From CAMCTV01 sp964420985 (lineage in GTDB: Bacteria > Bacteroidota > Bacteroidia > Flavobacteriales_D > Sanyastnellaceae): a DNA stretch of 64,000 bases. The notes beneath the pieces were generated by a model. It ran no database searches, was not told the origin of the DNA, and saw only the letters and a program-made list of their open reading frames with translations. Each line of letters begins with the position of its first letter. Position 1 is the stretch's first letter. Both the position numbers and the translations under genes were made by a program. Location of the stretch: contig CAYQUT010000012.1 of assembly GCA_964420985.1 (NCBI GenBank), forward strand, positions 6,181-70,180. Direction: 5' to 3'. Below are positions 10,001 to 17,596 of the stretch, piece after piece.

Positions 10001-10413
10001 GTTTTTGCAAGGCTACCTGGGAAAAATGCATTTGTCCCGTAAACTTCGCCATGAAGTGCTCGAAGGGTAGATGGATCAATGGTTCTGGACAGATTTCCTT
10101 TAGAGGCGGCCAATTGAATATTATCCAATTCGTAAAAAGAAGCATGATCCACAATGATCTCTGTTTGATGCAGATCGTCGATAATAATCGAGGTGGAACC
10201 GTAAAGCACTTCAGGACTGCCTTGTTCTAACAACGGGTTCAAATCCTTGCACTCCAACCTTTGTTCTTCACCTTGGCCTGCTGTCCAATTGAAATTACTC
10301 AATTCAAAACGTATGCGTTCACCATTGTTTTGTCCCAAATACTGAATGTTGGATTGGGCTTGAAGGATGGTGGTGATGCATCCAAAAAACAAAAACAAGA
10401 CATTTCTTTTCAT
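7018..10413 (-). CDS. Gingipain-family (C25) cysteine peptidase with T9SS sorting domain
   Basis: 1131 residues. Order: signal peptide; a propeptide-like N-terminal region (about 20-180); a C25 caspase-like catalytic domain with H442 in NYTGHGD and C476 in GCCVGDF, a spacing of 34 that fits the gingipain His/Cys dyad; beta-sandwich modules rich in Thr/Ser/Asn (about 600-900); a carbohydrate- or protein-binding-like domain with WESGNDQTFNWQYEGNVDW; and a C-terminal T9SS type A signal starting LYPNP. The protein should be exported by Sec, then across the outer membrane by T9SS, and act outside the cell. ATG 10413 is chosen over a GTG two codons upstream. The start is flanked by an inverted repeat (10420-10465). 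Confidence 0.93.
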   Translation of the reverse strand: MKRNVLFLFFGCITTILQAQSNIQYLGQNNGERIRFELSNFNWTAGQGEEQRLECKDLNPLLEQGSPEVLYGSTSIIIDDLHQTEIIVDHASFYELDNIQLAASKGNLSRTIDPSTLRALHGEVYGTNAFFPGSLAKTSSPYIFGDFRGQNIHFYPFQYNPVTHKMRVYTEIEIIVVTSEQMGENPFVTSHLSTNTLRKEMYQKQFINYSAHGDRYNVVDEIGNMLVITHGSYIGALQPWIQWKIEKGIDVRVVDVAEVPTVAAMDSYIANYYNTGGNDFTYLVLVGDEDQVPSELVTNPNGTGYCDNCFGYISGNDHYPEIFVGRLLVHNTNELNGVISKIMEYEKYPNTDSDWFSTAMGIGSNEGAGIGDDNQADWQHQNGLKEDLLGFTYDFVYEKYDGNHTANSPTGGTTADGSGNATATELTNVINGGCSLINYTGHGDHSLIVTGSYTNAQINQLTNYHKFPYFIIVGCCVGDFDDDSGTGDTFGEAWLKSPNPSTPTGGIGGAFSTVFQSWAPPMEGQDEMNAVIAEISGTVTSTRHTLGSIHVHGCAGMNDVYGGDGDDMTDTWILMGDPSIQLRTDFPTQIEAQHAATIFLGMSSFTVTSVSENALVSLTIGNTIVATGIIQGGTCTLNFSAINNPGTMLVTLTNFNTIPYQQTVEIIPAAGPYVVLNNHVNHDSNGINTNNNAVDFGEQINLDINLSNVGVEVSGNTSITLSCDNSNITITDNSANSNGINVNQNLDINSAFSYNVSGNIADQTVVTFTVTITDDAGNTWTSTFTETINAPVLSCGEFVINDNGNGDGYLQTGETATLSYTIINTGHAASNPGNFSIGDNSNSTSLTTENATMTSIPVDGLYTFSTDIAVGGTAGTTENVTFNFSAVSGLLGIDCSANTIINQIIETWESGNDQTFNWQYEGNVDWFVSTNSPYAGTYCMESGNINNSQSTTLMLVSDFASAGPVGFMYKTSTEGSYDFLTFKVDNAVINSWSGENAWANYSTNVTAGSHTLRWIYAKDNIVSSGSDAAWVDNIILPPSQTTFILEENTQNQDIQLYPNPTLGNCFIEWKSMGQAQLRIIDIQGKTAATIYSNEHFGMVRTEIPSSLLAPGTYWIEVNNCYNISRKKLIVQ

Positions 10414-10419
10414 GCCCAC

Positions 10420-10465
10420 AATTTAATGGCTGCGAATGAAATTGACGCCTATTGGCCATTAAATT
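10420..10465. repeat. 11-bp perfect inverted repeat upstream of the C25 protease gene
   Basis: Arms 10420-10430 and 10455-10465 are exact reverse complements, separated by 24 bases. They fill almost the whole gap between the stop of the upstream secreted-protein gene and the C25 start. It could be a weak terminator, an mRNA hairpin in the C25 leader, or an operator; there is no T-run, which argues against a classical terminator. Confidence 0.7.
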
Positions 10466-11134
10466 TTATCGAGAAGGTATGATTTTTAACATTTCGCCTG
10501 TCCTGGGCCAATGAAGAATCATTGGATCCGAGTTTTCATTCAAATGTTCTATCTTGAAATGGGCACTTGTATTTTTTCCTTGGTCCATTATACGACCGCT
10601 CAGATCGTACAACTTCCAATTTTCTTGCGGGGCATTGAAGATGGAAATTTCATTGCCATGACACTGGTAGGAGATGGACAATTTTATTTTATTCCCGACG
10701 GATAGGCTCCCAGGTGTATGGTAATAAAAATAGATGCTTTCGTGCAAGTCCATGCTGCCTGTCGGAAATATCCAAAAATGCAGGTATCCACTGCCTTCCA
10801 CCATGTGCGGATGAGCACTGATTTTTACCAGTGCGTCATATCCGTTGGGTAGGGGATGCATGTCATCTGTATTGGGCATATTGATAAAACAGTCAGACCA
10901 ATCACACAGAATAAATTCCCACTCAATCGGACAGGTATTTTCAATCAATCGGTAACTGAGATAGGCCGTGTCATGCGGATAAGTAGGCGTGATGTCAATT
11001 TGATCAATAGAAAAAACATCCAAAGGCAATTCACGATAAATGTTCACCGGATTAAAGTCGAAGTTTTGAGCCAATCCCCTTTCAACGAGCAATAGAAAAA
11101 GTGCGCATATGCTCAATATTTTGATTTTAGCCAT
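10466..11134 (-). CDS. Small secreted protein, T9SS-cargo-like
   Basis: 222 residues from ATG 11134, with a signal peptide (MAKIKILSICALFLLL). The middle contains EWEFILCDWSDCF and a segment on GSGYLHFWIFPTG, a pattern I associate with beta-sandwich domains of Bacteroidota secreted proteins. The last 45 residues (WKLYDLSGRIMDQGK to the end) resemble the second half of a T9SS type A sorting domain, but the usual YPNP beginning is absent. The start overlaps the stop of plsC by eight bases, so it is the distal gene of the operon; an upstream in-frame start at 11194 would overlap plsC too far. Function unknown. Confidence 0.72.
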   Translation of the reverse strand: MAKIKILSICALFLLLVERGLAQNFDFNPVNIYRELPLDVFSIDQIDITPTYPHDTAYLSYRLIENTCPIEWEFILCDWSDCFINMPNTDDMHPLPNGYDALVKISAHPHMVEGSGYLHFWIFPTGSMDLHESIYFYYHTPGSLSVGNKIKLSISYQCHGNEISIFNAPQENWKLYDLSGRIMDQGKNTSAHFKIEHLNENSDPMILHWPRTGEMLKIIPSR

Positions 11135-11837
11135 GAGTGGGGTTATTGAGAAATGATTGTATTCTAATTCTACAAAATTCTGCGAGCTCGCCATGACTCA
11201 TTCCTCTGTAATCATCTGCTGTGATGGCTTTTCCAATGTGGACATGAATAGGAGAGGCATTGACCCAAAAGCTTCCTTTTTTGAGGGCTTTGTCAGCACC
11301 AAAAATGGCCATGGGCACTATGGGAATATTTCTTTTTTGAGCAATGATAAAACTGCCTTTCTTAAATGGTAAAAGTTGTCCTGAAGAACTACGTGTACCT
11401 TCAGGGAAGGTCACCAGGTTTTTTCCTCGACTTACTTTTTCTGCAGCCTCATCCATGCTTTTAATAGCGCTCTCTCTGTTACCACGGTCAACAAAAATCA
11501 TCCCCATTACTTTCATGTACTGCGCCAACAAGGGAACGTAGGATAGTTCTTTTTTGGCGACAAAAAATAGTCCCTTGGGGATGCTTCCAACGACAGCAGC
11601 GATATCCAATTGTGAGAGGTGATTGGCGATGTAGATGGATGGAACTTCAGGAAGGTCCTCTTCAAAGTGGTAAGTAAATCGTATGCCAAACAGGAAGAAA
11701 ATGACGGGCGCCCAGAGATGATACGCAATGATTTTAACGCAACGATCTGCAGGAAGAAAGATGCGTAAAACGATGCCAAGCAATCCGCACATTATGGTCC
11801 AGGTCAAAACAATAGGCAATGCAATCAGTCCTCTCAT
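11127..11837 (-). CDS. plsC: 1-acyl-sn-glycerol-3-phosphate acyltransferase (PlsC family)
   Basis: 236 residues with an N-terminal membrane segment, the acyltransferase motif I NHLSQLD (H-x4-D), a block around VDRGNRESA, motif III FPEGTRS and motif IV IPIVPMAIFG. The family transfers an acyl chain to lysophosphatidic acid on the cytoplasmic face of the inner membrane to make phosphatidic acid. The start overlaps the HMG-CoA-lyase-like gene by four bases (ATGA). A related lysophospholipid or ornithine-lipid acyltransferase cannot be excluded, because genomes often carry several PlsC paralogues. Confidence 0.9.
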   Translation of the reverse strand: MRGLIALPIVLTWTIMCGLLGIVLRIFLPADRCVKIIAYHLWAPVIFFLFGIRFTYHFEEDLPEVPSIYIANHLSQLDIAAVVGSIPKGLFFVAKKELSYVPLLAQYMKVMGMIFVDRGNRESAIKSMDEAAEKVSRGKNLVTFPEGTRSSSGQLLPFKKGSFIIAQKRNIPIVPMAIFGADKALKKGSFWVNASPIHVHIGKAITADDYRGMSHGELAEFCRIRIQSFLNNPTHG

Positions 11838-12694
11838 GAGTTTTGGAATATCGATTTAGCCATGTCGTCGGCCAATTGGAAGGCATTCCAATTATAGCGT
11901 TCATTTGGGAACAATAAATCCTTTAAAACTACTGAATCCAAATTACCGGTCAATTGGTTTGTGGCCATCGGACATCCACCCCATCCGCCCATCGCAGTGT
12001 CAATCCTTTGGCATCCACTTTCCAAGGCGGCCTTTGCCTTTGCCATGGCATCAAAAGGTGTTGCGTGTAAGTGAAGTCCTATGGTCAGCTCAGGGAAGTT
12101 TTCAATGGCATGGAAATACAAATTTTTAATGTGCTCGGGCTCTGCTGCACCGATTGTATCACTCAGTGAAAAAACAGATCCAGGATAGCGAGCGGACAAT
12201 TGTTGACACCAGTTCAATACAAGTTCGTTATTGTGGACTTCACCGTAGGGGTTACCAAATGCCATGCTCAGATAAATAACCATTTTCTTTTGTGCTGAAA
12301 TGGCCATCGCATAGATGTCGTCTAACCTTTTCAAACTATCCTCTTGTGTAGCGGAAGTATTGCGCAATTGAAAGGTTTCAGAAACGGAAAAGGGAAACCC
12401 CAGGGTATCTACTCGTTCTTCTTTACAAGCTTGTTCGGCCCCTCTCTCGTTGGCTACGATAACTAAAAAATCAGGTTTGTTCTTTTCCCAACTCACACCA
12501 TTGATGACGTCATGGCTGTCCCTCAATTGAGGAATAGCTTTGGCGCTGACAAAACTGCCAATGTCTATGACTTCATATCCAACAGCAATGAGCGAATTGA
12601 TGTAGTCAATCTTTTTTGCAGTTGGGATAAATGGGATTACGCCTTGCATGGCATCCCGAGGACACTCAACCCATGTAAATTGACTCCATTCCAT
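11834..12694 (-). CDS. Hydroxymethylglutaryl-CoA lyase family protein
   Basis: 286 residues forming a DRE-TIM metallolyase: ECPRDAMQG at residues 10-18 carries the metal-binding Asp and the Gln, HLHAT supplies the HxH metal ligands, and GGWGGCPMA is the HMG-CoA lyase active-site cysteine loop. HMG-CoA lyase cleaves 3-hydroxy-3-methylglutaryl-CoA to acetyl-CoA and acetoacetate at the end of leucine breakdown. No other leucine-catabolic genes are nearby; the neighbours are comEC (9 bases upstream) and plsC (4-base overlap), so the grouping looks like operon packing rather than a pathway. Related lyases or synthases of the family remain possible. Confidence 0.88.
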   Translation of the reverse strand: MEWSQFTWVECPRDAMQGVIPFIPTAKKIDYINSLIAVGYEVIDIGSFVSAKAIPQLRDSHDVINGVSWEKNKPDFLVIVANERGAEQACKEERVDTLGFPFSVSETFQLRNTSATQEDSLKRLDDIYAMAISAQKKMVIYLSMAFGNPYGEVHNNELVLNWCQQLSARYPGSVFSLSDTIGAAEPEHIKNLYFHAIENFPELTIGLHLHATPFDAMAKAKAALESGCQRIDTAMGGWGGCPMATNQLTGNLDSVVLKDLLFPNERYNWNAFQLADDMAKSIFQNS

Positions 12695-12703
12695 TCAACA
12701 AAT

Positions 12704-14089
12704 TTATGGGCTTTGATTCAATTCAACACCTTTTTGCACCATGAATGTGGACAAGCGTTTTTCAGGGCTTGTAACGAACCCTATGGATTGATGACTCCAT
12801 AGGATGTTTTTTTGACCATTCTTGCGCCAGCAATGGATCTCGGGCGGGCTGAGTAAAATGTTAACAGTGCTCAAAATCAGGATGGAGTTTCCCCCCATCA
12901 ATGCGATGGAAAGTCCTTTTTTCCATTTTGATTCGAGAATGCAATAATAGACCATCACGATTGTGATGATTCCCACCAATACCAAGAACCAAGAGGCGTG
13001 CAGTTGATATTGCAAGGAAGGAAGATTGGAGAGCTTGGAAAGGATGCTGTGAATCCAATGAAAAATTAAATCATTGATTTGGAAGAAGGGGATTGTATTG
13101 AAGCATAAGCCAATGACCCATTCAATAAAACAAGTAAAGAGTAAAACGGAGAATAAAGGCACCAGCAGAAAATTGGAGATGAGAAAGTAGGTGGGTATGA
13201 GCAATGTAATGGGAACAAGAAAAATAGAGGTGTACAATTGTGCTCCCCAAGTGGTGACCAATGATTGAATAATCCAACGTTTCCAAACTTTTAGGTTTTG
13301 AGTCAAAGCCTGCCATCTTCGGTGGTGAAGTATTATACCCAGTACAGCCAAATGCGATAAAATGAAACCCCAATGGAATCTCATCAAAGGGTCAAAAATC
13401 AACATGGAAACAAATGATACGCACAGCGCATTGATGGCTCCGCTCTTGGTATTGAACATTTTTCCGAGGTGGATAATGGAGAACATGATGCAGGCTCTTA
13501 CCAATGAAGGGCTGTAATGGGTGATGTGCGCGAAGCCCCAAATGATAATGAGTCCGGTGATAGAGGATAATTTGGGAGTTTGATACCTCGTTGTTTTTTG
13601 TAACAACAAAAGAACAGATTGAAATATCAATCCAATGTGCATTCCACTCACTGCCAAAAGGTGACTCAGACCGAGTATTTGATATTCCTGTTTTTCTTCA
13701 GAGGAAACGTATTGGGTGTCACCCACCAAAAGGGCAACCATTAAACCTGCATCTGAACTGTCATGGTGTTGCAGAAAAACCTGAAAGATGGACTCATTTT
13801 CTTTGTTGGTTGATTTTTGTTTAAATGATGAGAATGGTTGCGTAGCGATGAATTCTTTTTTATCCAATGGTTCAATGAGAAATTGTTGGGATGATCCAAG
13901 TGCCAAAATCACCCCGGCCATCAAAGCGGAATGAAATATTTTGGTCTTTATAAAAGGATATGCACAGATACCAAAAGCACATGCAGCCAATTGTCCCCAA
14001 AATAAAAGAGGAGAATCCAGGAGATAAATACCAATGCCAAAAAAAAGTGCAACGCGAAGAAATGGATTCTGCCTAAACAGTTGGTTCAT
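12704..14089 (-). CDS. comEC: Shortened ComEC/Rec2-family DNA-uptake channel protein
   Basis: 461 residues, polytopic. The Competence-domain signature SHLLAVSGMHIG is at 142-151 and is followed by about eight hydrophobic helices. ComEC is the inner-membrane channel that passes single-stranded DNA into the cytoplasm during transformation. Typical members have an OB-like domain (DUF4131) of over 100 residues between the first helices and the Competence domain; here only about 40 hydrophilic residues separate them. No C-terminal metallo-beta-lactamase domain is present, which I recall as usual for this phylum. No frameshift is seen, and the gene sits in frame in a packed operon, so the short form seems genuine. 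Uptake function therefore uncertain. Confidence 0.85.
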   Translation of the reverse strand: MNQLFRQNPFLRVALFFGIGIYLLDSPLLFWGQLAACAFGICAYPFIKTKIFHSALMAGVILALGSSQQFLIEPLDKKEFIATQPFSSFKQKSTNKENESIFQVFLQHHDSSDAGLMVALLVGDTQYVSSEEKQEYQILGLSHLLAVSGMHIGLIFQSVLLLLQKTTRYQTPKLSSITGLIIIWGFAHITHYSPSLVRACIMFSIIHLGKMFNTKSGAINALCVSFVSMLIFDPLMRFHWGFILSHLAVLGIILHHRRWQALTQNLKVWKRWIIQSLVTTWGAQLYTSIFLVPITLLIPTYFLISNFLLVPLFSVLLFTCFIEWVIGLCFNTIPFFQINDLIFHWIHSILSKLSNLPSLQYQLHASWFLVLVGIITIVMVYYCILESKWKKGLSIALMGGNSILILSTVNILLSPPEIHCWRKNGQKNILWSHQSIGFVTSPEKRLSTFMVQKGVELNQSP

Positions 14090-14095
14090 GTGTTT

Positions 14096-15130
14096 TTACA
14101 CAAACCTATCTTTTTTCAGGGTATTCCACTCCGTTTTATTGCCTATAAAAAATGCATATACGATGCTGTCTTTGTAAAGGCCTTTATTGTTAATGTTTCT
14201 GAGCTGTGGGGTTTCCGAAGAACGTTTCTTGAGCATATTGGGCAGCATAACATAAAATGCAAAATGCCCACGGACAATGGCCCAAAGATGTTGAATTTTG
14301 CCTTCGGACAAGAATCGTAAACCTGCCAATCCATCCAAAAAAAGTCTTTTTATTATCTTTAACAACAAATTAGAATGTCGGTAATTTTTTGTAATTAAGT
14401 ACAAGTTGTTTCTGAAGTTCAAAAAAGTTTTCATTGGGTTTTGTCTGTCAAGTGTACCTCCACCAACATGGTAGACCGTTGCCTCTAGACAAGCTCCAAT
14501 TGAAAAACCTCTATTTTTCAGTCGCCAACACAAATCAATCTCCTCCATGTGGGCAAAAAAATCAGCATCAAAACCATTGACGGCTTTCCAAGCGCTGTTT
14601 CTTATCATGAGCGCAGCACCTGTTGCCCAAAAAATTTCTTGATTCCCTTTGTATTGCCCTTTGTCATCTTCAAATTGATAGAAAATACGACCGGCGCAAA
14701 AGGCATAGCCGTCACGATCAATGTATCCGCCTGCACCTCCGGCGTATTCAAATCTTTTTTTGGTCTGATGGTCTATGATTTTGGGTTGAACAGCAGCAAG
14801 GTTTTCATCTTTTTCCATCCAATTGAGCATCGGAGTTAACCAGCCAGGAGTAACTTCAACGTCACTATTGAGCAGAACCAAAAATCGATGATTCAATTGT
14901 TTTAAACCCTCATTGTATCCTCCTGCAAATCCATGATTTGTATTTAAACTTATCCATTGCACAGAGGGGTGATGAGTAGAGCAAAAGTCATAGGAGTCAT
15001 CGGTAGATCCGTTGTCAATAATTACAATATCGGCGGATGATTGGCTGTTCAGAATCACATTGGGCAAAAACTTTTCCAGCCAATGTTTTCCATTCCAATT
15101 GAGTATTACAACCGCTACTTGTTTCATCAT
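14096..15130 (-). CDS. Family 2 glycosyltransferase
   Basis: 344 residues, GT-A fold: N-terminal VAVVILNWNG, DNGSTDDS, the LLNSDVEV metal-binding DxD-type motif, and a FAHMEEIDLCWRLKNRG catalytic region, typical of rhamnosyl-type GT2 enzymes (WbbL-like). The last 80 residues are basic and amphipathic and may contact the membrane. It probably adds a sugar to a surface polysaccharide or glycoprotein glycan. The chosen ATG shares its A with the stop of the GWxTD gene (TGATG), indicating translational coupling; the upstream in-frame GTG/ATG options are less economical. Confidence 0.9.
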   Translation of the reverse strand: MMKQVAVVILNWNGKHWLEKFLPNVILNSQSSADIVIIDNGSTDDSYDFCSTHHPSVQWISLNTNHGFAGGYNEGLKQLNHRFLVLLNSDVEVTPGWLTPMLNWMEKDENLAAVQPKIIDHQTKKRFEYAGGAGGYIDRDGYAFCAGRIFYQFEDDKGQYKGNQEIFWATGAALMIRNSAWKAVNGFDADFFAHMEEIDLCWRLKNRGFSIGACLEATVYHVGGGTLDRQNPMKTFLNFRNNLYLITKNYRHSNLLLKIIKRLFLDGLAGLRFLSEGKIQHLWAIVRGHFAFYVMLPNMLKKRSSETPQLRNINNKGLYKDSIVYAFFIGNKTEWNTLKKDRFV

Positions 15131-16599
15131 CAATGCGGGTTGTACCATAAACTTTCTAACTCATCACCAGAGTAGGGATCTTGCCTTTGGTTGGTTTTTA
15201 AGCGGTTAACTGTGGTGGGATCATTCATTTGCCTTGATCGTACCAAATTTTTCCAGTCAAAGTTCGTAATTTCATTCGGGATGTCACTGTGTAACAACTC
15301 GAAATCACCATTCAATGTAGTGTTGTAAAACAATAGTCGTTTGTTGTGAAGGTTGTTGTTGGTTTGGTAATAATGCCAAATTTCAAATGGCCAATAGTCA
15401 GGATCATTGTTTCTCACTACTCGTGTGGAAGGTTTTCCATATTGGAGGTACACGCGACCTCTATCCGTCTCCCAACCTTTCTTGATGGCAGTGCCAAATT
15501 CTCTGTCGCATGCGGCTACTTCTTTCTTGTATTCAGTCCAAGCCAATTCAGGAGAAATGGGGTTGCGCTTGTACCAAAATTGATACATGAATCCTTGCAG
15601 TTGTTTGAGTTGGTAGGCAGGTAAAATGTCTACTATGATGTTTTTTTCATTGCCCTGAGAAATGGGCGTTAATGATCTAATGTGCTCCACCAACTGAGCA
15701 CTATCTTGAAATTGTTGAACAAAAGTGATGTCCATTTTTGAACCATCTGCAAGATCATTTTCAGTAGCCGTTTTTCTGAAAAATCTTCTTTCTTTAGCAG
15801 CAACAACGTCGTTGTTTTTATCTCTTATTTCTAGCTTGAAAATATACTCTCCCGCATCAAGTTTCGAGATGTCCAATTTGCCAAGAACGGGAAGCACTGA
15901 TTTTGGGGTCTCTCTTTTAATTCGGCTGTGACCTGGAATAATGTTGTTTTTTAGATCAAAAATGGAATATTGAACAATAAAGGCATCTTGCAAAAAATAA
16001 ATGTCCGTATTGTACAACTCGCCATAAAATTCTATTTCGTTTTCATCCGTAAATCGGGTATCAGAAATCAGGGGTAAAATATCAACGGCACCTTTGGTAA
16101 AGGCTGTGGGTTCCTTGCTCGGTAACGCTGCTTTTACCCAAATAATATCGGATGCAAACGCCCCTTTGTCGAGATTAATCACCTGAATTTCATCTGTCAA
16201 TTGCTCTGCTTTGCCATCCACCAAGCCCAAGTCTCTCATCTCAATGTCAATCTGAATGTTGCCATTCTCTGTGGGGATTCGCTCAAGTGCTGAACAGTTT
16301 TGAAGTTGATCCTCTTTGGTGTTCCAGGGGAACAATGCCTTTACTTTTTTGTATCCAATGATCTGCTTGTTTTTAGTGAGTGTAATGAGAATTTCAGCCC
16401 CAATAAACTCAGTTTGATTTTCTGTGAAACTCTTCAAGGAAGCACCGTCAAAGTCAAAATAGAACTCGATATAAGGTTGGTCTTTTCCTTGATTGATAGC
16501 CGCCGGTAAATGAAAAACACGGTAATCGGTGTAACAGCGAATAGACCATCCAATCTGGGTGAAAAGGGAAAATAGGGCTAAGGCAATAAAGGACTTCAT
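15130..16599 (-). CDS. GWxTD domain-containing protein
   Basis: 489 residues with a signal peptide. The C-terminal third has the defining GWETDRGRVYLQYGKPS segment (GWxTD) preceded by a helical region with FWYKRNP; the N-terminal two thirds are beta-rich. The domain is common in Bacteroidota and related phyla, and its biochemical role is not established. The location is presumably periplasmic. The gene is the promoter-proximal member of a run continuing through GT2, comEC, the HMG-CoA-lyase-like gene and plsC; a good -33/-7 promoter ends four bases before its ATG. Confidence 0.88.
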   Translation of the reverse strand: MKSFIALALFSLFTQIGWSIRCYTDYRVFHLPAAINQGKDQPYIEFYFDFDGASLKSFTENQTEFIGAEILITLTKNKQIIGYKKVKALFPWNTKEDQLQNCSALERIPTENGNIQIDIEMRDLGLVDGKAEQLTDEIQVINLDKGAFASDIIWVKAALPSKEPTAFTKGAVDILPLISDTRFTDENEIEFYGELYNTDIYFLQDAFIVQYSIFDLKNNIIPGHSRIKRETPKSVLPVLGKLDISKLDAGEYIFKLEIRDKNNDVVAAKERRFFRKTATENDLADGSKMDITFVQQFQDSAQLVEHIRSLTPISQGNEKNIIVDILPAYQLKQLQGFMYQFWYKRNPISPELAWTEYKKEVAACDREFGTAIKKGWETDRGRVYLQYGKPSTRVVRNNDPDYWPFEIWHYYQTNNNLHNKRLLFYNTTLNGDFELLHSDIPNEITNFDWKNLVRSRQMNDPTTVNRLKTNQRQDPYSGDELESLWYNPH

Positions 16600-16603
16600 C
16601 TTT

Positions 16604-16631
16604 CAAAAATACAACAAGTCAAGTTGCTCAA
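16604..16631 (-). promoter_or_regulatory. Bacteroidota-type promoter of the GWxTD operon
   Basis: On the minus strand TTG (16629-16631) is followed after 17 bases by TATTTTTG (16604-16611), matching the phylum consensus TTG-N17-20-TAnnTTTG. The ATG follows after four bases, so the transcript would be leaderless or nearly so. The promoter overlaps the stop codon of the upstream glycosyltransferase gene. Confidence 0.7.
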
Positions 16632-17596
16632 CGTAAGCAAAATTTGATAATGGCATTCAATCCTGGCAAGTGCATGGGGAGTTGAGTGAGCAACCATCCA
16701 TACGTGGAAAGCAGTAGTTTTTGTCTTTTCAGTGGACAGGCTTCTACGCCCATTTTAATCAGAGATTCAAGCTGCTTTTTATCAATGTGATGGATGCGAT
16801 GGTAATGCCCTGCAACAGACAAAAAGGCCAAAATGGTTCTACTCAATTTTGGTCTCAGTTCAATGGGTAATTTCCCCCAAAATTCTTGAACATAAAGTTG
16901 ACATCCATGGCCCCATTTTTCAAGGTATTGAAATCGACTGCCAATGACGAGTTTTTGCTCATCCAAACGATAATAGCAATCGGGCTCCTCTTCGGGAAAA
17001 GTAAATATGGGCTCACCCTTTAAAAGGATGTGGGTGTGAAATTCGATATCTTGAAGCCTTGGATAAAGAGAATTCCAACGAAATTCTGGAACAACTGCGG
17101 CCGTTTTCCACAAGGGAGACATGCTGGTCCAGGTGATGTCATGTTCAATAAGGCGCTCTAGAAATTGATCCTGCGGAGGTATCCATGGGGCTATAAATGA
17201 TTGGTCTGCGAATTTCCCTTTAAAGGGCAAAAGTGGGAATACCCATCCTATCCCTGTTGGGTGTTTTTTGGCCAAATACAATCTTTTTTCAAGGCAGTGT
17301 GGTGAAAGCAAATCATCAGAATCTAGAAACAGTAAATATTGACCGTTTGCTTTTTTCATACCAATATTTCTTGCAGCTGCCCCTCCTTGATTGCTTTGTC
17401 GAATACATAAAATGCGTTGGTCTTTTTGCACATATCCTTCAATGACGTTTAGGCTATTGTCTGTAGAACCGTCGTCAATGATGATCAATTCCCAGTGTTG
17501 AAATGTATTCGCAAGAACGGACTCTATCGTCTCTGCGATAAATGCACCCTTATTGAAATTGGGGCATATGATTGATATTTTATCCGGAATAAGCAC
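16628..17596 (-). CDS. Family 2 glycosyltransferase
   Basis: 322 residues with a canonical GT-A start: ISIICPNFNKGAFIAETIESV, IDDGSTDNS, RNIGMKKANGQYLLFLDSDD carrying the DxD-type motif. The C-terminus is Trp/Leu-rich. Likely nucleotide-sugar-dependent transfer in glycan assembly on the cytoplasmic side of the inner membrane. The start lies inside the end of the upstream GT4-like gene (17-base overlap), so the two are co-transcribed. The acceptor sugar is unknown. Confidence 0.9.
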   Translation of the reverse strand: MLIPDKISIICPNFNKGAFIAETIESVLANTFQHWELIIIDDGSTDNSLNVIEGYVQKDQRILCIRQSNQGGAAARNIGMKKANGQYLLFLDSDDLLSPHCLEKRLYLAKKHPTGIGWVFPLLPFKGKFADQSFIAPWIPPQDQFLERLIEHDITWTSMSPLWKTAAVVPEFRWNSLYPRLQDIEFHTHILLKGEPIFTFPEEEPDCYYRLDEQKLVIGSRFQYLEKWGHGCQLYVQEFWGKLPIELRPKLSRTILAFLSVAGHYHRIHHIDKKQLESLIKMGVEACPLKRQKLLLSTYGWLLTQLPMHLPGLNAIIKFCLR

